From: Treponema sp. UBA4232
GTDB lineage: Bacteria; Spirochaetota; Spirochaetia; Treponematales; Treponemataceae
Direction: 5' to 3'
Assembly: GCA_002396325.1 (NCBI GenBank)
Contig: DGXM01000044.1
Coordinates: 2,446 to 28,837 of the forward strand
Length of the DNA: 26,392 nucleotides
Shown: piece after piece, positions 7,556 to 15,942 of the stretch
How the letters are laid out: every line of letters starts with the position of its first letter
How positions within the stretch are numbered: position 1 is the first letter of the stretch
Position numbers and translations under genes: made by a program
Notes under the pieces: model-generated
Seen by the model: only the letters and a program-made list of their open reading frames with translations
Databases searched by the model: none
What the model was told of the DNA's origin: nothing

Positions 7556-9126
7556 GAGGACTGACCTCCGTTTCTGCGGTAGATTTTCGAATACCAGGCA
7601 AGTTCACTGGCTCCTCTATCGTCAAGGAGATTTTTGTCCATGCGCCAGCTCCAGTTGCTTCCCGTTGTGCTGGGGGTGTTCATTCTAGCTTCGGTTCCGA
7701 GTCCATACACATCCTGAAGCGGCACAATGCAGGTGTCCGCCACAGACGAGAATGCGCTTCTGATCAACGTGTGTGCCAAAGTGGTAAGATCAATGTCTTC
7801 GTAAAGATTGTAATAGGCGCAGAGATTTTTCTTCAAAGCGTCTCCTGAAGATTTGAGCCATCCCATCGTGGTGTCGTTGTCATGCGTTCCCGTGTACATA
7901 ATGCAGTTGGTGTTGTCGATATTGTGCGGAAGATATGCGTTTTCTGCACTTGAAGAATTCCACTCATCACCGCTGAACGCAAACTGCAGGATTTTCATGC
8001 CGGGGAAGCCCACCGCATCACGAAGTTTTTCCACACTTGGCGTAAGAACCCCCAAATCCTCTGCTATAATAGGAAGATTTCCGAGACTTTCCTTGATTGT
8101 CTTAAAGAGGGCTGCACCGGGGCCTTTTTTCCATTTTCCGTCAACCGCAGTCTCGGCACCGAATGGAATTTCCCAGTATTCGTCGAAAGCACGGAAATGG
8201 TCGATTCTCACAATGTCCACAAGCCGGAGCATATTGCTGATTCTTGAAAGCCACCACGCATAACCGGTCTTTTTGTGTGCCGCCCAGTCATAAAGAGGAT
8301 TTCCCCAAAGCTGGCCGGTTGCGCTGAAGTAATCCGGGGGAACGCCTGCACAGGCCTTCTGACGCAGCGTCTTCGTGTTGAAAAGGAACAGAGCCTGATT
8401 TGCCCACAGGTCCGCCGAGTCGGCCGCCACGAAAATCGGAATATCGCCGATGATTTTTATGCCGAGGGAATTCACGTACTTTTTCAAAGCTGACCACTGC
8501 ACATCGAAGAAGAACTGAATCACCTTTATGCACTCAATGTCGTCCGAGTGCTCTTTTGTCCAGGCATCAATTGCGTCTTTGTCGTGGGAAGCAAGATTTT
8601 TGGGCCAGTAATAATTCCACATGCTTTCACGGCCCCTGACACCTTCCTTCTCGGCCTTCGCATCGTACACTTTCTTTATGCTGGTAAAAACGGCAAAGTC
8701 GTCAAGCCACTTCTGTTCTGATTTGAATTTCTCGAATGATGATTTTGCCTCGGCATCTGCGTGCGACAGGAAATAACCGGCGGCATTGTACAAAACAGGG
8801 GTCTTCCACCACACCACGGAACCGAAATCCACGGGGCCTTCACTGCGAATATATTCAGCCGGACCTATTGATTTCGAATCCGCCCATCCGCGGCTCACCA
8901 GATCATCCAAGTCGATAAGGAGAGGATTTCCCGCAAAAGTGGAGAAACTTGCATACGGACTGTCACCGTAGCCGGTAGGCCCAAGCGGAAGAATCTGCCA
9001 TAATGATTGACCGGCTTTTTTCAGCCAATCTGCAAATTTATAAGCTTCTTTTCCCAAAGTTCCAATTCCCGGAGTTCCCGGAAGCGATGTTATGTGCAAA
9101 AGGACTCCGCTTTTACGCTCTTTCAT
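7549..9126 (-). CDS. malQ: 4-alpha-glucanotransferase (amylomaltase, GH77)
   Basis: The enzyme has 525 residues from the ATG at 9126, chosen because AGGAGA lies 6 nt upstream; the longer frame begins only with TTG. The product opens with KSGVLLHITSLPG and LGPTGYGDSPY, both hallmarks of MalQ. The catalytic residues of the GH13/GH77 clan are present: the nucleophile Asp in RIDHFRAF, the acid/base Glu in IIAEDLG and the third Asp in YTGTHDND. MalQ moves alpha-1,4-glucan segments between maltodextrins and releases glucose in cytoplasmic glycogen or maltose use. The length is normal for the bacterial short form. It leads an operon with two CHR transporter genes. No convincing promoter was found in the 170 bp before it. 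Confidence 0.95.
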   Translation of the reverse strand: MKERKSGVLLHITSLPGTPGIGTLGKEAYKFADWLKKAGQSLWQILPLGPTGYGDSPYASFSTFAGNPLLIDLDDLVSRGWADSKSIGPAEYIRSEGPVDFGSVVWWKTPVLYNAAGYFLSHADAEAKSSFEKFKSEQKWLDDFAVFTSIKKVYDAKAEKEGVRGRESMWNYYWPKNLASHDKDAIDAWTKEHSDDIECIKVIQFFFDVQWSALKKYVNSLGIKIIGDIPIFVAADSADLWANQALFLFNTKTLRQKACAGVPPDYFSATGQLWGNPLYDWAAHKKTGYAWWLSRISNMLRLVDIVRIDHFRAFDEYWEIPFGAETAVDGKWKKGPGAALFKTIKESLGNLPIIAEDLGVLTPSVEKLRDAVGFPGMKILQFAFSGDEWNSSSAENAYLPHNIDNTNCIMYTGTHDNDTTMGWLKSSGDALKKNLCAYYNLYEDIDLTTLAHTLIRSAFSSVADTCIVPLQDVYGLGTEARMNTPSTTGSNWSWRMDKNLLDDRGASELAWYSKIYRRNGGQSSC

Positions 9127-9299
9127 ATAATCTCCTGAAAAAATTTGTAACAAAATTTAAAACACGAAAAGGCTCTGCAACTTTTCTTCACGCAAAGCCA
9201 ACTAGCGAGTCAAAATCAAAATACTTCCTGCAAATCTATAAATCCCTCATTCCACCCGATTATGCATCAGATGGAAATTGGGGGAAAATCGGAGCAAGA

Positions 9300-9734
9300 C
9301 TATTTCAGTGCCTGGGCAATGCGCTCAAGAACCTTATTGCGATCCAACGGCTTTACAATATAGTTCTTTGCACCTGCCATAAGAGAACGTTTCACCAGTT
9401 CCTCTTTTCCAAGAGCAGAAACCATTACAACGCGGGCATCCTTGTTGAAGGCCATAATCTGCTCAAGGGCGGTGATTCCGTCCATACGCGGCATGGTAAT
9501 ATCCATAGTCACGATATCCACATTCGGACAAAGCTCCTTGTATTTGTCAACACCTTCCTTTCCATCCTGTGCGGTGGCCACAATCTCATAACCGTCGCTA
9601 CTCAGAATCTGCGTAAGCTGTTTTGCAACAAACATAGAATCATCAACTACCAGTACACGGAATTTTGAACCGTCCTCCTTCAGTCCCTCTGGCGGACGAT
9701 TGTTAGCCTGCTGAAAATCCTGTTTTGTTTTCAT
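9300..9734 (-). CDS. cheY: Chemotaxis response regulator CheY
   Basis: This 144-residue single receiver domain has a 24-residue polar N-terminal extension. Conserved residues are the acidic pair D31/D32 (VVDDS), phosphoacceptor D78 (TMDITMPRMDG), S106 and K128 (VKPLD). CheY accepts phosphate from CheA and binds the flagellar motor switch to alter rotation. AGGAG precedes the ATG. It is the last gene of the cheA-cheW-cheX-cheY operon, 18 nt after cheX. The match in gene order to other treponemes supports the assignment over a generic receiver protein. The 173 bp after it hold no gene and no clear terminator, only a 6-bp inverted repeat with a long loop. Confidence 0.95.
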   Translation of the reverse strand: MKTKQDFQQANNRPPEGLKEDGSKFRVLVVDDSMFVAKQLTQILSSDGYEIVATAQDGKEGVDKYKELCPNVDIVTMDITMPRMDGITALEQIMAFNKDARVVMVSALGKEELVKRSLMAGAKNYIVKPLDRNKVLERIAQALK

Positions 9735-9752
9735 ACCTCGTACTCCTTTATA

Positions 9753-10235
9753 CTACTGACGTTCGCGAATTGCGACGTTGACTTCAATTTTACCATACTC
9801 TGTCACCAGCGGCACGATAAGAGCCTCAACATTCTCTTCTCCGCCACCAAGCGCAGCAATTTCCATATTCTGACCTGCAAACAAAGCCGGCGGGGTCAGG
9901 TCAAACTTAAAACCAAGCTCATGCAATTTTGTAACAGCCTGAGCCGTGATAAGATTAGCCAATTCAGAAATCGTAGCCTTGGCCAAATCATCAAAAGAAG
10001 GAAGCTTCTCGTCATTCATTTTTGAGGCTATGTTCAAAGCCGTCTCATAAGTCATATCAAAAAGAACGCGTCCCTCCACATCTCCGGCAAGACCGACCAG
10101 AGCTGCGACACCCATCACAGGCATGGCAGTTGACTTAAGATACAAGTCGCCTCTCTTGACCTCGGCACCGCCAAGAACTTCTTTCAGAACCCTGTATGAC
10201 GTTTCTACGAACGGGTTAATATACTCTACTCTCAT
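9753..10235 (-). CDS. cheX: CheY-P phosphatase CheX
   Basis: The 160-residue protein starts MRVEYINPFVETSY, a typical CheX opening, and has the CheC/CheX/FliY active-site motif SELANLITAQA, with E91 and N94 as the expected catalytic pair. CheX dephosphorylates CheY-P to end the chemotactic signal, replacing CheZ in spirochetes. It lies between the CheW fusion gene and cheY. The 76-nt gap upstream is the longest in the operon and contains a small hairpin (CTAAGAC/GTTTTAG), so a local regulatory signal is possible. A GGGGG stretch lies before the ATG as ribosome binding site. Confidence 0.94.
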   Translation of the reverse strand: MRVEYINPFVETSYRVLKEVLGGAEVKRGDLYLKSTAMPVMGVAALVGLAGDVEGRVLFDMTYETALNIASKMNDEKLPSFDDLAKATISELANLITAQAVTKLHELGFKFDLTPPALFAGQNMEIAALGGGEENVEALIVPLVTEYGKIEVNVAIRERQ

Positions 10236-10311
10236 TACTATCCCCCTACTATATTCGGTAAATAACGGTATTTTTTATGTCAGCCTAAAACTCGAGGTCT
10301 TAGCCGAAATC

Positions 10312-11742
10312 CTATTTTGTATACATCCCGATTGAGCCGACGTTTTTCTTTGACCAGCCGGGCAATGTGATGTTTTCATTATCTCCAACGATAATCACGC
10401 CGTTGCCTTTAACCTTCTCTTCGAAGTCATCAATCATCGTTCTCTGGGACTGCTCCGGGAGGAACGAAATTATGTCACGGGCAAAGACCAAATCAATCGG
10501 AGGCATGGTGTTCGTATGCACACAGTCGTGATACTCAAACATCACCATGTCTTTTATTTCCTTATTGAAAGTATAATCCCCAGTGACCGTTCTTGTCAAA
10601 TAGGGCTGATACCAATCCACACTGGCTTTGTCGCTCACAACGAGCAAAGGTGCGTTCGACACTGAAAGAAGATCAATGTCATGCGCGTAAATGCGGATTT
10701 TTGCACCAGGATAGCGTTTTTTCAGCACACAGGCAAGAGAATACGACTCGTAGCCTTTTCCGCAACCGGGGTTCCATACGACAATATTCTTCGCATTGTT
10801 GTCAGGAAGCGCTTTGACAAGCTCCTTTGCAAAAGACTCAGACCACCAAGTACCTGTGAAACGAGAATAGAAGGGCTTCAGGAATGCGGTTGCATCCGCA
10901 TCGTTCTGCAGCTGGGTTTTGTCTGCTCCACGTTCTTTTTTCCATTCGGCATAGCGTTTGTGAGCCCATTCTTCGGTAACCGAATTTATAGTGAATTTCT
11001 TGAGGTTCAGCAAAGAATCCGCAATGAAATTCAAGTCCACCGATTCCTGTTTTTCAGCTTCCTCGGCAACTTTCACCGGATCAGCCTTTTTCTTGGAAGG
11101 AGCAGGTTCCGCCTGTTTTGCAGCCATTTCAGCGGCAGCGGCCTGACGCTCCATAATCTGATGCTTAACCGTCTCGGCAAGCTCTTTTTCCTCTTCCGCA
11201 GAACGAAGTCCAAAAATCTTGTCGATGTCGAGCAAAATGTAAAGCCTGTGCTGGGCCTCAACCACTCCGGAAATATACTTGATGTTGATGTCTCCGAACA
11301 AAGGATGCGGCGGCTGAATGGTGCTGCGCTGAATACCGACCACTTTGTCGATTCCGTCAACAACAACACCGAAGGTCTGCTCGCCCACAGTCACAATCAG
11401 CATATTCTCCAGCACGTTGTCGTCATGTTCCGGCACCTGGATGTTGAAGAATTTGCGAAGGTCGATTATGGAAATAATCTCACCACGAAGATTGTAGACA
11501 CCCAGAACGAAGGGAAGCGTATTCGGCACATAAGTGAAATGACCTGCTTTGGCGATTTCCTTCACTTTCATAATGTCAATGGCATAATCCTTTCCCGCAA
11601 GAGAAAAGGTAACCATTTTATAGTCAATCACGGAAGCCTTCCGCTTTTCTTCCTCAAGAATCTCCTGGGTAAGACCGGTTCCCTCTTCTGCGGCCTGAGT
11701 GGTGCTTGCAAGTATATTCAGTCTTTCTTGTATTGTTGCCAT
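10312..11742 (-). CDS. cheW: CheW fused to a degenerate CheR-like methyltransferase domain
   Basis: The protein has 476 residues. Residues about 38-180 form a CheW scaffold domain (YAIDIMKVKEI, LGVYNLRGEIISIIDLR, VVDGIDKVVGI). A charged, Ala/Glu-rich linker (185-235) follows, then a helical segment, and from about 285 a CheR-like domain. The SAM-binding region reads WNPGCGKGYESYSLA where active CheR has roughly AACSTGEEPYS. The FFR arginine position reads TGTWWSES, and the CRN motif is ARD. This suggests the methyltransferase fold is kept but catalysis may be lost. CheW links receptors to CheA, and the fused domain may instead hold the array together. Related CheW-CheR-like proteins are known in treponemes. 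The gene starts 4 nt after cheA ends. Confidence 0.9.
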   Translation of the reverse strand: MATIQERLNILASTTQAAEEGTGLTQEILEEEKRKASVIDYKMVTFSLAGKDYAIDIMKVKEIAKAGHFTYVPNTLPFVLGVYNLRGEIISIIDLRKFFNIQVPEHDDNVLENMLIVTVGEQTFGVVVDGIDKVVGIQRSTIQPPHPLFGDINIKYISGVVEAQHRLYILLDIDKIFGLRSAEEEKELAETVKHQIMERQAAAAEMAAKQAEPAPSKKKADPVKVAEEAEKQESVDLNFIADSLLNLKKFTINSVTEEWAHKRYAEWKKERGADKTQLQNDADATAFLKPFYSRFTGTWWSESFAKELVKALPDNNAKNIVVWNPGCGKGYESYSLACVLKKRYPGAKIRIYAHDIDLLSVSNAPLLVVSDKASVDWYQPYLTRTVTGDYTFNKEIKDMVMFEYHDCVHTNTMPPIDLVFARDIISFLPEQSQRTMIDDFEEKVKGNGVIIVGDNENITLPGWSKKNVGSIGMYTK

Positions 11743-11746
11743 CTAC

Positions 11747-14206
11747 CTACCCTCTGTTAGCATTTCTGATTGCTTCTTCTTCACGAGTCTGTTGTGCGCT
11801 GATTTCCTGTTTTACGCCCAACTCCAACAACTGGCTCACGTCAATGATAAGGGAAACAGAACCGTCTCCCAGAATTGAAGCACCTGCGATTCCCGGCGAT
11901 GTTGTAAACTGGTCGCGCAAAGGCTTGATAACCACGTCTTCCTCACCAACCAAGGCATCAACCATCACACCGATTTTCTTTTCCTGAGACCCAACAATGA
12001 CTATGAAGCAGTATTCACTCTGGTCTGAATTGCGGATGTTGAAAAGACGGCTCAGACGGAGAATTGAAATCACTTCGTTACGCACGTTCAAAACTTCGTA
12101 ATTGTCGATTGTATTGATGCTGTCGCGCTTTACACGCTGGCTTTCAATGACGTTCGCAATCGGGATTGAGTAGACTTCCTTGCCCACGCGGATAAGAAGA
12201 CCCTGGATAATAGCCAAAGTCAACGGCAGACGTATGCTGAATTTTGAACCCTTGTTTCTTTCGCTTGTAACGGCGATTGTTCCCTTGAGTTTTTCAACCA
12301 TAGTCTTAACAACGTCAAGACCTACTCCGCGTCCGGACACGTTGCTGATTTTATCACTGGTAGAGAATCCCGGCAGGAAGATAAGATTGTAGGCCTCCTG
12401 ATTTGAAAGCACCTTGTTGGGACTGATGAGCCCCTTCTTGATTGCCTTTTCACGGACTTTCTCGACTTCGATTCCCTGACCGTCGTCAATAATGTCGATG
12501 ACAATCATATTGCCTTCGTTGGCAGCCTTGAGAATCAACTTTCCAGTCTCTTCCTTTCCGGCCTTTTTGCGGTCTGCGGGAGTTTCAATACCGTGGTCAA
12601 CAGAGTTCCTGACACAGTGCATGATAGGATCGAGGAGGTCGTCCACCACAGTCTTATCGAGTTCTGTCTCTTCACCTTCTATCACAAGGTCAACTTTGCG
12701 GCCGAGGTCACGGCTCAAATCACGCACAACACGCGGGAAACGGTTGAAAATGGTACCGATTGGAACCATGCGGATTTTCATGACGCCTTCCTGAAGCTCA
12801 GAGGCAATGCGTCCCAGGTTCTGAGTGGAAGAGCGGAATTTACTTGCAGTAGTCTTGAAGTCGTTTTCGAAACCGTCGAACCAACCCGACATTCCGCTGA
12901 ACTCTTCATTAACACGCTGTCTGATATCCTTTAAGCTGGCTCCACCCTGAAGCTCATCAAGAATCTTCGGAAGAGCTTCCATCATGTGGCGCTGTCTTTC
13001 TTTATAGGAAGTGTTCAAAGTCTGAAGGCGAACCTGCAGATCTGCCAGCTGAAGTCCAGTCTGATTGAACACGGCCTTTGTGATAACCGTTTCACTGACG
13101 AGGTTCATAAGATTGTCGACGCGCTTTGAATCAACACGAAGAATGGAACCGGCCTGTGCGGCATGATTTGTGGAAACAGTTTTCTTTGCCTGCTGTACGG
13201 AAGCGGTTGTAGCCGGAACTGCCGTAGACTCATCTTTCTGAGGTTCGGGAGCCGCTTCTTTCTTTTCTTCCACTTCCGGCGCCGGTTCGGGGGCAGGTTC
13301 GTTCTTAGGCTCGGGAGCTGAAACAGGTGACACAGGAACTTCCTCACTCACCAGACGTGTCGATGCTCCCACATGAGAAGAATTTATGGGCTGCGCATCA
13401 GTTGCAAGCGTCACATCGTCAAGGAAGGCTGAATCCTCAAGCTCGTCCTGAGAGGCTGTCGTGGCAAGATAATACACAACCTGAGAATGGAATTCATCTT
13501 CGTACAGAACCTCAAAATCAGGCACGGTCTTGAGCACGGTTCCCTTGTTTTTGAGAGCGGCGAAAACCTGGATTCCACCAACGGAATTCATTGGATTCGA
13601 CTCATCGAAAGTAACGTTTATCACCCAAATCTTCTGACCCTGAGGGCAGGCTTCCTTGATTTCCTCGAAATCATCTTCTGAAAGAGGTGGAACAGGAGGC
13701 ATTCCGTTTGACACGGGTGCAGGAGCAGGAGCTTTAGCCACGGGAGCAGGTTTTGCACCCACCATCCCCTGGGGCTTTGGTGCCGGAGCCTTCTTTTTAG
13801 AAGCGTTTTTTTCAGGAATAAACCCCTTTATCTTCGCGATAATGGGCGATACATCCTCCTGATAGACAGAGCCACCGCTGCGGGCATCCAGCATCGCCTT
13901 AATCGTATCTATAGCGGTAAGCAGTGTGTCTACGATAGGTTCCGTAACTCCGACCGTTCCGCTTCGCAATGCATCAAGCAAATCCTCAACATCATGGCAG
14001 AAAGTGGCAAGTTCGGTCATTTCCACCGTCGCGGAACCGCCTTTGAGCGTATGGGCCGCACGGAAAATCTCATCGATGGCGTCGTGGTTTGACGGATCAT
14101 TTTCAATTACGAGGATATTACTCTCCAACGTTTCCACCTGCTGTTCAGCCTCGGCGAAAAAATCCTTGAGAAGTTCCTCATTGTTAGCGTCAAGGTAATC
14201 ACTCAT
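11747..14206 (-). CDS. cheA: Chemotaxis histidine kinase CheA
   Basis: This 819-residue cytoplasmic kinase has all CheA parts. The HPt domain (about 5-130) has phospho-accepting H52 in AAHTLKGGSA. A Pro/Ala linker precedes a P2-like region (about 178-265), and a second Pro/Glu-rich linker runs to about 350. An unusually long dimerization region spans about 354-485. The HATPase domain has an N box (CVRNSVDHGIE), G1 (DDGQGI) and G2 (SGRGVGLDVV), and a C-terminal CheW-like domain (about 665-810) follows. CheA phosphorylates CheY under receptor control. The P3 region is about twice the length seen in Thermotoga or E. coli CheA, as reported for treponemal CheA. It heads the operon. No ribosome binding site stands at the usual distance, and a good promoter ends 6 nt before the ATG. 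Confidence 0.96.
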   Translation of the reverse strand: MSDYLDANNEELLKDFFAEAEQQVETLESNILVIENDPSNHDAIDEIFRAAHTLKGGSATVEMTELATFCHDVEDLLDALRSGTVGVTEPIVDTLLTAIDTIKAMLDARSGGSVYQEDVSPIIAKIKGFIPEKNASKKKAPAPKPQGMVGAKPAPVAKAPAPAPVSNGMPPVPPLSEDDFEEIKEACPQGQKIWVINVTFDESNPMNSVGGIQVFAALKNKGTVLKTVPDFEVLYEDEFHSQVVYYLATTASQDELEDSAFLDDVTLATDAQPINSSHVGASTRLVSEEVPVSPVSAPEPKNEPAPEPAPEVEEKKEAAPEPQKDESTAVPATTASVQQAKKTVSTNHAAQAGSILRVDSKRVDNLMNLVSETVITKAVFNQTGLQLADLQVRLQTLNTSYKERQRHMMEALPKILDELQGGASLKDIRQRVNEEFSGMSGWFDGFENDFKTTASKFRSSTQNLGRIASELQEGVMKIRMVPIGTIFNRFPRVVRDLSRDLGRKVDLVIEGEETELDKTVVDDLLDPIMHCVRNSVDHGIETPADRKKAGKEETGKLILKAANEGNMIVIDIIDDGQGIEVEKVREKAIKKGLISPNKVLSNQEAYNLIFLPGFSTSDKISNVSGRGVGLDVVKTMVEKLKGTIAVTSERNKGSKFSIRLPLTLAIIQGLLIRVGKEVYSIPIANVIESQRVKRDSINTIDNYEVLNVRNEVISILRLSRLFNIRNSDQSEYCFIVIVGSQEKKIGVMVDALVGEEDVVIKPLRDQFTTSPGIAGASILGDGSVSLIIDVSQLLELGVKQEISAQQTREEEAIRNANRG

Positions 14207-14212
14207 AGCTCT

Positions 14213-14240
14213 ATTTTAACCTCTTCCAAACAATAGTCAA
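14213..14240 (-). promoter_or_regulatory. Proximal cheA promoter, predicted leaderless
   Basis: TTGACT (14235-14240), a 16-nt spacer and TAAAAT (14213-14218) each match the housekeeping consensus at 5 of 6 positions. The -10 box is followed by 6 nt and then the cheA ATG at 14206, so the predicted start base is the A of ATG. The same geometry occurs at 19388 and 20205. Confidence 0.55.
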
Positions 14241-14242
14241 GC

Positions 14243-14264
14243 AAAAACCGCACATCGAATGCGG
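14243..14264 (-). terminator. Intrinsic terminator-like hairpin upstream of cheA
   Basis: On the minus strand CCGCA (14260-14264 complement side) pairs with TGCGG around a 7-nt loop; one wobble and one A-T pair extend the stem to 7 bp, followed by TTTTT (14243-14247). It lies between the distal TATAAT at 14425 and the cheA start, so it could end a short transcript or attenuate cheA. A GAATG/CATTC pairing (14276-14280 with 14256-14260) would compete with it. Confidence 0.45.
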
Positions 14265-14424
14265 CTCACGGCTCTCATTCCTATTTATCCTGAGCCAATT
14301 CCAAAAGTCACAGGCCATCCGGAAAAATCCGCTTTCAGAACTTTTCCGAGATGTCGTCGAGTCTCAAAACCTGAAATTCGAGATTCCCTCATACTTTTGA
14401 AAGTCCTCAACCTTTTATCGTTTT
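14265..14424 (-). ncRNA. Candidate short RNA or cheA leader region
   Basis: This 160-nt stretch lies between a consensus -10 box and a terminator-like hairpin and holds no convincing ORF. It contains an 11-bp bulged stem (CATCCGGAAAA at 14316-14326 with TTTTCCGAGATG at 14342-14353). A second, weaker symmetry at 14359-14389 looks like a decayed member of the hairpin repeat family. It may be an independent RNA, an attenuator for cheA, or merely spacer filled with repeats. Evidence is structural only. Confidence 0.25.
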
Positions 14425-14454
14425 ATTATAACACAAGATGTAAAATAAGAAAAG
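14425..14454 (-). promoter_or_regulatory. Distal promoter upstream of cheA
   Basis: A perfect TATAAT sits at 14425-14430 on the minus strand. The -35 region at 17-18 nt is weak (TTTTCT or CTTTTC). Transcription would begin near 14418, about 210 nt before cheA, and would pass through the hairpins and the terminator-like element at 14243. Confidence 0.4.
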
Positions 14455-14702
14455 CCTAAAATTCATTTATTTTTTCTTTTCAGCCTATTTTTTATATTTT
14501 TCAAGGAAGTCTTACCCATTTCACTTTCTTTTCCTGACCGCACAAAAAAGAACCTTAAGACGGTCAGGATTTCTACCGATTGTAAAGAGGAGAACATAGG
14601 GACTGCTTTTAGATGCCCTTCATATTGCCGTCCGGGTCCTCTAATTCGGGAACCTCTGAAAATTTCAGCTTTTGGAGACTCCCTACCCAAATGGAGCTTA
14701 AG
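14455..14702. other. Intergenic spacer before the barrel-protein gene, with 9-bp inverted repeat
   Basis: This AT-rich spacer holds no gene. Its clearest element is a perfect 9-bp inverted repeat, TCCTGACCG (14532-14540) and its complement (14561-14569), around a 20-nt A-rich loop. It has no proper T-tail in either direction, so an operator or mRNA structure is more likely than a terminator. No promoter for the downstream gene could be assigned with confidence. Confidence 0.5.
14648..14683. repeat. 36-bp hairpin repeat, copy D
   Basis: It matches the reverse complement of 341-376 at 29 of 36 positions, including both outer edges (AACCTCT and GAGACTCCC). Several changes in the arms keep G-T pairing. 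It ends 20 bp before the start codon of the barrel-protein gene and so would lie in its mRNA leader. Confidence 0.7.
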
Positions 14703-15917
14703 ATGAAAAAAACACACTTTTTGCTGCCGGTCTTGCTTTCTGCGGCTGCTGCGGGATTCTCAATGAGCATGCCGAATTTCAGCGGAAACATGGGCGTACT
14801 CGGAGATCTTACATTCACGCCCAACATAAATGCAGATGCCTATTTCGCAGGACAGATTGATTTCAGCGACAAAGTGATTGTAAGAACGGATTTTTCCGTT
14901 CAGACCACAAGTATTCAGAACCTGCTTTCTTCTCCGACTTCCGTAAACGCAAAATTCAGCATTCAGGAAATATCGGGCACAGTCACATTCGGTTCCAATA
15001 CATTGAGGCATTTCATCAGTGCTTTCCTTGGAGAATTCGAACCCTCGGGCTCGGATGTGTTCCTTCAAAGACAGTTCGGAATAAAACCGCTGAACCCCAC
15101 ACTGATGACAAGCTGGAACGGTGTGAACGGAACCTCGGCATACCCGTTCTACGGACTCGGAGCCTCCTATGCCATCCACGCGGGACAGAATTTCGCCGGA
15201 GCATTCTACCTAAGCCACAGCGCTGATCTGGTTGCCGCAACAAACTCACTGGACTCAAACCTCAGATTCGCCTTCGTATCTCACAATCTGGAGCTGGATG
15301 CAACCGCCGGAGTATGTCTGGCATACAACACAAGTTCCTCGATTTTCGCACTTGACAATGTCGGCTTCCATGCAAGCGTAACTCTTCTTGCAGGCGACAG
15401 GAACCTGTTCTCCGTTTTCTTCCAGGGAGGCATGGGAAACCTGAGCGGTACAAGCATAAATGCCGGAACATTCACCGACTCCGTGTATTTCTTCCTTGAA
15501 CCGAGATTCGTGGCCTGGGGATGGCATTTTTCAGCGGCTGCCTTCTCACTGCCGTTTTCAACCATAGACAGAATGACTTTCCTTACATATCCTTCGGAAC
15601 TTGCGGGCTCTTCAACTGCAAACAAATCTTCCGTGGGATTCAATCTGAACGCCTACACGAACCACGTGAAACTCGGAAGCACTCACGCAACCGGAGGCGC
15701 GCATCTCACATTTTCAATCCCGGGTGCAAACATAATCACTGTCGCGGGCAAAATCGGCGCAGGAACCGCAGTACCGCAGTTTACCATAACACCGTATTTC
15801 TCATTGAACATCTTCGGCGGCACACTAAGCACAGCCCTTTCTTTGAATGTCACAGAACTGGCAAAACAAGGCGGCGGCGCAATCCATCTGATGCTCGGAT
15901 TACGGTCTCAACTATAA
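14703..15917 (+). CDS. Signal-peptide-bearing outer-membrane beta-barrel candidate
   Basis: The protein has 404 residues from the ATG at 14703, chosen because GGAG lies 6 nt upstream and a signal peptide follows at once (MKKTHFLLPVLLSAAAAGFS). An ATG at 14691 would add four residues. The mature part lacks long hydrophobic helices. It is rich in Gly, Ser, Thr, Asn and aromatic residues in alternating patterns (for example VIVRTDFSVQTTS and FAGAFYLSHSAD), and only a few cysteines are present. This suggests a beta-barrel exported to the outer membrane. I do not recognise a named family; no FadL or OmpW signature was seen. It stands alone, convergent with dapL across a shared terminator. Function unknown. 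Confidence 0.75.
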   Translation: MKKTHFLLPVLLSAAAAGFSMSMPNFSGNMGVLGDLTFTPNINADAYFAGQIDFSDKVIVRTDFSVQTTSIQNLLSSPTSVNAKFSIQEISGTVTFGSNTLRHFISAFLGEFEPSGSDVFLQRQFGIKPLNPTLMTSWNGVNGTSAYPFYGLGASYAIHAGQNFAGAFYLSHSADLVAATNSLDSNLRFAFVSHNLELDATAGVCLAYNTSSSIFALDNVGFHASVTLLAGDRNLFSVFFQGGMGNLSGTSINAGTFTDSVYFFLEPRFVAWGWHFSAAAFSLPFSTIDRMTFLTYPSELAGSSTANKSSVGFNLNAYTNHVKLGSTHATGGAHLTFSIPGANIITVAGKIGAGTAVPQFTITPYFSLNIFGGTLSTALSLNVTELAKQGGGAIHLMLGLRSQL

Positions 15918-15942
15918 AAAAAACGGAAAAATCCTCAGTGCT

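Noticed and set aside
9240..9299. Terminator after cheY
   Set aside because: The CCGATT/AATCGG arms are 6 bp with a loop of about 25 nt and no T-tail.
10252..10277. Possible sigma-28 promoter before cheX (TAAA-N14-ACCGAATA)
   Set aside because: Spacing is one base short and the -10 has an extra base; too weak to list, though a motility sigma factor would be biologically sensible.
10681..11760. Plus-strand ORF of 359 codons
   Set aside because: It is antisense to the CheW-CheR-like gene, which has clear domain motifs; the plus-strand peptide has none.
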